Of a DNA stretch of 64,000 nt, positions 60,358-64,000 are shown piece after piece. Made by a program: the position numbers and the translations under genes. The stretch's first letter is position 1. Each line of letters starts with the position of its first letter. The stretch is from Thalassotalea_H sp040779345 (GTDB lineage Bacteria > Pseudomonadota > Gammaproteobacteria > Enterobacterales > Alteromonadaceae), in assembly GCA_040779345.1 (NCBI GenBank), contig JBFONU010000008.1, positions 130,682 through 194,681 on the forward strand, written 5' to 3'. A model generated the notes under the pieces. That model saw nothing but the letters and a program-made list of their open reading frames with translations, did no database searches and had not been told where the DNA came from.

Positions 60358-60373
60358 TGGAGTGCTTATTGCT
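60358..60373 (+). promoter_or_regulatory. Probable sigma-54 (-24/-12) promoter of megL
   Basis: TGGAGTG-CTTA-TTGCT keeps the invariant GG and GC dinucleotides at exactly the spacing of the consensus TGGCACG-N4-TTGCW, with 9 of 12 fixed positions matching. Transcription would start near 60384, about 50 bases before the megL ATG. Confidence 0.65.
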
Positions 60374-60433
60374 ATGTTAATAAAAATTATGTCACAAAAT
60401 AACAATAATAATTATTAAATTAAGAGATTATCT

Positions 60434-61639
60434 ATGCATCACAGTAAATTTATTGAAACCCAAGCCATTCATTCTGGAAGAATTAATGATGAACAATTTG
60501 GCTCGCTTGCGACCCCTCTTTATCAAACGTCAACATTCATTTTTGACAATGCTGAACAAGGAGCTGAGCGCTTTGCAGGTGAATCAGAAGGTTATATATA
60601 TACAAGATTAGGTAACCCAACAACAAGGCAATTAGAAATGCGCGTTGCCGCTATGGAGGGTATGCAAGATGCTGCAGCTACAGCAACAGGCATGGCAGCT
60701 GTTTCAGGGGCTTTATTAGCGAATTTATCGGCTGGTGATCATATTATTTCATCAAAAGCGGTTTATGGCTGTACGTTCGCATTGATTAGCCACATGCTAA
60801 CAAAGTTTGGTATTGAAGTAAGTTTTGTTGATATGAGTAAACCAGAAAATATCATTGCTGAAATAAAAGAAAATACCAAAGTGTTGTTTTTAGAAACACC
60901 AATTAACCCCAATTTAGAAGTATTAGATCTAGAGGAAATTCTTCGGATCAGCCAAAACAACAAGCTCATTTCAGTGGTTGACAATACGTTTATGACGCCT
61001 GTTCTTCAGCAACCTGCTAAATTTGGTGCCGATATCATTATTCACTCCGCAACAAAGTATTTAAATGGTCATGGCGATGTTGTGGCCGGTATAATTTGCG
61101 GCTCAAATGAAATGATCAATCACATAAAATTAACTGCGCTGAAAGATATTGGCGCGACAATGAGTCCTCATGATGCTTGGCTTATTTTAAGAGGTTTAAA
61201 AACATTGCCTTTAAGAGTAGAACGTCATTGCCAAAATGCTCAATTATTAGCTGAATTTTTAGAATCACATCCTAAAGTAGCAAAAGTATATTACCCAGGT
61301 TTACCTTCGCATTCTGGTCATAAATATATCGGTAAACAAATGAAAGCAGCTGGAGGTGTTATTGCTTTTGAACTACATACAGATTTAGCTGGTGGAGCAA
61401 GCTTTATTAATCGTATGAATTTATTTTCAATTGCAGTCAGCCTAGGAGATGCTGAGTCATTAATACAACACCCCGCTTCTATGACGCATTCACCTTATAC
61501 AGATGAAGAGCGTAGAGAAGCAGGTATAAGTGATAGTTTGATCAGGATCTCAGCAGGCCTAGAAAATGTGACAGATTTAATAGAAGATCTAAACCAATCT
61601 TTAAATGCAATAGAGCACTCACACCAACAAGTTGCATAA
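60434..61639 (+). CDS. megL: Methionine gamma-lyase
   Basis: PLP enzyme splitting methionine to methanethiol, ammonia and 2-oxobutyrate. The 401 residues show the Cys/Met-metabolism fold with YTRLGNPTTRQLE, the PLP lysine K208 in SATKYLNGHGDVVAG, and SLGDAESLIQHPASMTHS. C113 in AVYGCTFAL matches the cysteine that marks methionine gamma-lyases, against cystathionine lyases. It is divergent from a TyrR-like activator and has a -24/-12 promoter. Its product methanethiol would enter marine sulfur gas cycling. Confidence 0.9.
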   Translation: MHHSKFIETQAIHSGRINDEQFGSLATPLYQTSTFIFDNAEQGAERFAGESEGYIYTRLGNPTTRQLEMRVAAMEGMQDAAATATGMAAVSGALLANLSAGDHIISSKAVYGCTFALISHMLTKFGIEVSFVDMSKPENIIAEIKENTKVLFLETPINPNLEVLDLEEILRISQNNKLISVVDNTFMTPVLQQPAKFGADIIIHSATKYLNGHGDVVAGIICGSNEMINHIKLTALKDIGATMSPHDAWLILRGLKTLPLRVERHCQNAQLLAEFLESHPKVAKVYYPGLPSHSGHKYIGKQMKAAGGVIAFELHTDLAGGASFINRMNLFSIAVSLGDAESLIQHPASMTHSPYTDEERREAGISDSLIRISAGLENVTDLIEDLNQSLNAIEHSHQQVA

Positions 61640-61654
61640 AATTATTTGCTAGCA

Positions 61655-62083
61655 CTATACCTGCGTTAAAATAGTATTGAGCGCAGGTATTAGCTTCTCT
61701 TTAAGTTTTAAGAGTTCATTGTCAGTATAGGGTTGTGCGGGAAACTCGCCCCAAACAGGCTTTGGCCAAGCTTTATCATTCTTAAAGCGAACAATATGAT
61801 GTACATGTAACTGTTCACAAACATTACCTAAGGCGGCTACATTCATTTTCTCCCCTTGATATATTTGCATTAAGACTTCACTTAGCATGCTAGATTCATT
61901 TAACAATTGCTGTTGCTGCTCCCAGCTTAATTGGTAAATATCATTTATATCTGCAACTCTTGGAACAAGAACGAACCAAGGGTAATGGCTGTCATTCATC
62001 AATAATAAAGTGGAAAGAGGAAAATGAATCAACTCGAAGCAATCTCTTTGTAATAACTGATGTAATGTGAAATTTTCAGACAT
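61655..62083 (-). CDS. HIT-family protein
   Basis: A 142-residue histidine-triad protein; family members hydrolyse or transfer nucleotides (for example dinucleoside polyphosphates or AMP conjugates). The active motif LHVHHIVRF (HxHxH) is near residue 94, and PWFVLVPR is the usual N-terminal strand. ATG 62083 has AAGGAAG 8 bases upstream; a longer frame would overlap the ylqF end. It follows ylqF by 4 bases, so both are one operon, convergent with megL. An imperfect stem (61657-61690) lies across its stop codon. Confidence 0.88.
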   Translation of the reverse strand: MSENFTLHQLLQRDCFELIHFPLSTLLLMNDSHYPWFVLVPRVADINDIYQLSWEQQQQLLNESSMLSEVLMQIYQGEKMNVAALGNVCEQLHVHHIVRFKNDKAWPKPVWGEFPAQPYTDNELLKLKEKLIPALNTILTQV

Positions 62084-62087
62084 AACG

Positions 62088-63038
62088 TTATCTTCCTTTT
62101 TTTGGTTTGTTTTTTCTTCCACGGCCGCGAGCTAATTTTTTAGCTTCTCGTTCAGCAATTTTATCTTGTGCAAGTTTTGCAAAGTATTCATTTTCTTTTT
62201 CAACCATCTCGGGAGTCTCAAAAGTTATCGGCCCTAACGTTTTATCTCGTATCTCATTAATTAAAATCGCTGATGCTTTATGAAAATCTACTAGGCCACC
62301 ACTTTTAACACAACCTCTAACACGACCAATATCTTCAAGTAATTCAACTTCTCTTTGTGGCAGAGTATCAAATTTGTAGCGTTCCTGTAATCGCTCAGGA
62401 TAGGCTTCAAGTAAATACTCACCAGCAAAACAAGCAATATCGTCATGATCAAACGCAGTGTCTTTAACAGCACTTGTAATAGCTAACCTATAACCACTAT
62501 TTTCATTGACAATTTTAGGCCATAACATCCCTGGTGTATCGTAAAGGTATAGCCCTTCTTCGAGCCTTATTCTTTGTTGACCTTTAGTCACTGCAGGCTC
62601 ATTACCAACTTTAGCTTTGGCTTTACCGACAAGGGTATTTAATAAGGTTGACTTACCAACGTTAGGTATTCCCATTATAACTGCATTTATTTGTTTACCT
62701 TCAGCATCCTTATTAGGGACAAGTTTCTTAATTATCGAAGGGATAGTTTTAGCTATAGAGGGATTATTTGTTGTCAATGCGATAGCTTTAACATTCTGTT
62801 GTGCTTCTAGGTATTCAAGCCAAATTTGGGTTTGATTAGCATCGGCTAAATCAGATTTGTTTAAAATTTTTATTAATGGCTTATCTCCTCTGATCTCGGT
62901 GATCATCGGATTCTCACTGCTAAAAGGTAAGCGTGCATCACAAACTTCGATTACAACATCGATTTGTGGAAGAATTTCTTTAATCTCTTTTTGGGCTTTA
63001 TGCATATGCCCAGGAAACCAATTGATTGCCATTGTCAT
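62088..63038 (-). CDS. ylqF: Ribosome biogenesis GTPase YlqF (RbgA-like)
   Basis: A 316-residue circularly permuted GTPase that helps mature the 50S subunit. Motif order is permuted: G4 NKSD (near 60) comes before G1 GIPNVGKST (near 125) and G3 DTPG (near 175). The N-terminus INWFPGHMHKAQKEI and the YlqF C-terminal domain (DIGRVRGCVKSGGLVD) are clear. The tail is very basic (KKLARGRGRKNKPKKGR), suggesting rRNA contact. Two ATGs (63038, 63032) are possible. Confidence 0.94.
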   Translation of the reverse strand: MTMAINWFPGHMHKAQKEIKEILPQIDVVIEVCDARLPFSSENPMITEIRGDKPLIKILNKSDLADANQTQIWLEYLEAQQNVKAIALTTNNPSIAKTIPSIIKKLVPNKDAEGKQINAVIMGIPNVGKSTLLNTLVGKAKAKVGNEPAVTKGQQRIRLEEGLYLYDTPGMLWPKIVNENSGYRLAITSAVKDTAFDHDDIACFAGEYLLEAYPERLQERYKFDTLPQREVELLEDIGRVRGCVKSGGLVDFHKASAILINEIRDKTLGPITFETPEMVEKENEYFAKLAQDKIAEREAKKLARGRGRKNKPKKGR

Positions 63039-63267
63039 TTCAAGTGAAATAAATTATACAACAATTCTAACAAGTAAAATCATCAGAAACTATCGTTCAT
63101 GATAAAGAAAAAATTAATGTTGTGAATAAAGCTATATCAAAAAGCTCCAAGTAATTTTGACAATATTGATATAGAACAAAAAACAGTCACCACTACACTA
63201 CTCTATTACTTAGAAGAGCATATAGTTAAAATATGGCATGCAGATATTGGTGTATGAAACTTACATT

Positions 63268-63678
63268 ATGCGTAGAAGAAATATGATAGAAAGGCTAGAG
63301 GAAGAGGCTGGTGTTGATATGACACCTATGTTGGATATTATATTTATTCTCCTCATATTTTTTATTGTGACGACTTCTTTTGTAAAAGAAAAAGGATTCG
63401 AAGTCGAAAAATCCAAATCGAATAAAGCCACAAACTCTCAATCAGAAAATATCATGATCCATGTAGATGAAAACAATATTATTTATTTTAATAATAAAAT
63501 GGTCGATATAGAAAGGCTTCCCGCCAGAGTTGAACACTTTATTGCCAACCACGCTACTGAAAATATAATATTTAGACCACATGAAGAAACAAATTATCAA
63601 AAAATAGTGGAAGTGCTAGACCAGCTAGATCAATTCAAACGATTGAAAATCACCATGGGTATCTATAAGCCTAAATAG
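63268..63678 (+). CDS. ExbD/TolR-family biopolymer transport protein (orphan)
   Basis: A 136-residue inner-membrane protein, one part of a proton-driven motor that energises TonB or similar proteins. MRRRNMIERLEEEAGVDMTPMLDIIFILLIFFIVTTSF is the typical N-terminus, with the conserved Asp in the single helix; the periplasmic domain follows. ATG 63268 fits family length; 63238 and 63283 are alternatives. No exbB/tolQ partner lies next to it, only an rRNA operon end, so its partners must be encoded elsewhere. Confidence 0.85.
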   Translation: MRRRNMIERLEEEAGVDMTPMLDIIFILLIFFIVTTSFVKEKGFEVEKSKSNKATNSQSENIMIHVDENNIIYFNNKMVDIERLPARVEHFIANHATENIIFRPHEETNYQKIVEVLDQLDQFKRLKITMGIYKPK

Positions 63679-63721
63679 ATTAATTAACCAAACATTATTT
63701 TAAGCCCTAAATTTCAGTCAC

Positions 63722-63751
63722 AAAAAAAGCTATCCGTTAGGATAGTTTTTT
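63722..63751. terminator. Terminator shared by exbD (plus) and the rRNA operon tail (minus)
   Basis: CTATCC (63730-63735), GTTA and GGATAG (63740-63745), flanked by A7 and T6, with wobble pairs extending the stem. On the minus strand T7 follows, which would end any transcript running through the decayed 5S copy. Confidence 0.85.
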
Positions 63752-63779
63752 GATGGGCCTGGATGCACTAATACGTTGA

Positions 63780-63910
63780 AAGCAAGATGCTTAGGAGCAG
63801 CGTCACATACGTTTTCTTAATGACATAACCTTAAGATCGGCGCTAACGCGTTTCACGACTGAGTGCTAAATCGGAACAGATGGTGCAACGCCGTGACTCT
63901 TTTATTATCG
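63780..63910 (-). pseudogene. Decayed second 5S rRNA copy
   Basis: Read on the minus strand, 63836-63885 gives CACCATCTGTTCCG, then ACTCAGTCGTGAAACG, then GCGCCGAT in 5S order, matching 5S rRNA elements CACCTG, CCGAACTCAGAAGTGAAACG and AGCGCCGAT. A weaker ATGTGA...CATCTTGC match follows where the 3' part should be. Substitutions disrupt the helices. It lies between two terminators, so it looks like a duplicated 5S-terminator unit. Ends are approximate. Confidence 0.5.
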
Positions 63911-63923
63911 AGATTCAGAAAGC

Positions 63924-63952
63924 AAAAAACCCGTAGCATAAGCTACGGGTTT
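63924..63952 (-). terminator. rRNA operon terminator after 5S rRNA
   Basis: On the minus strand AAACCCGTAGC and GCTACGGGTTT (63942-63952 and 63927-63937) form an 11-base stem with a 4-base loop, and TTTTTT follows at once. It lies about 12 bases beyond the 5S 3' end. Confidence 0.93.
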
Positions 63953-63963
63953 CTTTGAATTAG

Positions 63964-64000
63964 AAGCCTAGCAATGTCCTACTCTCACATGGGAACTCCC
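63964..64000 (-). rRNA. rrf: 5S ribosomal RNA (partial, 3' end)
   Basis: On the minus strand the last 37 bases read GGGAGTTCCCATGTGAGAGT then AGGACATTGCTAGGC, the conserved 3' helices of gammaproteobacterial 5S rRNA. The rest of 5S and presumably 23S and 16S lie beyond base 64000. The exact 3' end is uncertain by a few bases. Confidence 0.92.

Noticed and set aside
61657..61690. Inverted repeat ATACCTGCG ... CGCAGGTAT as a megL terminator
   Set aside because: It lies over the end of the HIT coding region with a 16-base loop and no T-run; too weak to call.
1..64000. Mobile element, prophage, CRISPR or defence island
   Set aside because: No transposase, integrase, attachment site, phage structural gene or spaced direct repeats were recognised on reading both strands; the window is mostly conserved core genome.

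Overview
The window is chromosomal DNA of a marine gammaproteobacterium in the Alteromonadales, most likely Colwelliaceae (Colwellia or Thalassotalea type). This rests on low G+C, gammaproteobacterial gene order (rpsB-tsf-pyrH-frr-uppS-cdsA-dxr-rseP-bamA-skp-lpxD-fabZ-lpxA-lpxB-rnhB-dnaE-accA-tilS; bamD divergent from rluD-pgeF-clpB), PEP-CTERM and TonB-type accessory genes, and PsrA-, OxyR- and TyrR-like sites of the kinds described in gammaproteobacteria. No phage, insertion sequence, CRISPR array or tRNA gene was seen.

Layout. 1-4576: sdhCDAB (sdhB cut by the window edge) divergent from gltA, i.e. TCA-cycle genes. 4.9-7.4 kb: a sulfur-transfer locus in which TcdA converges on a natural CsdA-CsdE fusion. 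7.5-10.1 kb: a small unknown protein, then the NlpI lipoprotein in a probable operon with a TPR metalloprotease. 10.4-33 kb: a dicarboxylate/amino-acid symporter followed by a 21-kb minus-strand run for translation, isoprenoid, phospholipid, outer-membrane assembly, lipid A and DNA replication. Intrinsic terminators or hairpins inside it suggest graded read-through. 33.3-41 kb: DsbA-like protein, clpB with a sigma-32 promoter, pgeF, rluD, bamD, glnB and nadE. 41-52.6 kb: accessory region with two tandem orphan pseudopilins, M2 and M14 metallopeptidases, rimO, a PEP-CTERM protein, a membrane acyltransferase with a doubled palindromic operator, and a Bax-like glucosaminidase. 52.7-56.4 kb: the ETF module (ETF-QO divergent from etfBA) with PsrA-type operators. 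56.4-63.7 kb: Prx-Grx hybrid with an OxyR site, yciH, a two-receiver regulator, a TyrR-like activator divergent from methionine gamma-lyase, a HIT protein, the YlqF GTPase and an orphan ExbD. 63.7-64 kb: the 3' end of an rRNA operon on the minus strand, with the tail of 5S rRNA, its terminator, and a decayed second 5S copy with another terminator.

How parts work together. SdhCDAB, citrate synthase and the ETF/ETF-QO pair feed electrons and acetyl units from fatty and amino acid breakdown to the quinone pool. BamA, Skp, BamD, RseP and the Lpx enzymes build the outer membrane. The most distinctive regulatory unit is the tyrR-like/megL pair: the regulator keeps the GAFTGA loop that E. coli TyrR lacks, and the divergent region holds three TyrR-type boxes plus a -24/-12 promoter facing megL. 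Start codons were chosen from Shine-Dalgarno spacing and family length; several ORFs with apparent TTG or GTG extensions were trimmed to internal ATGs.
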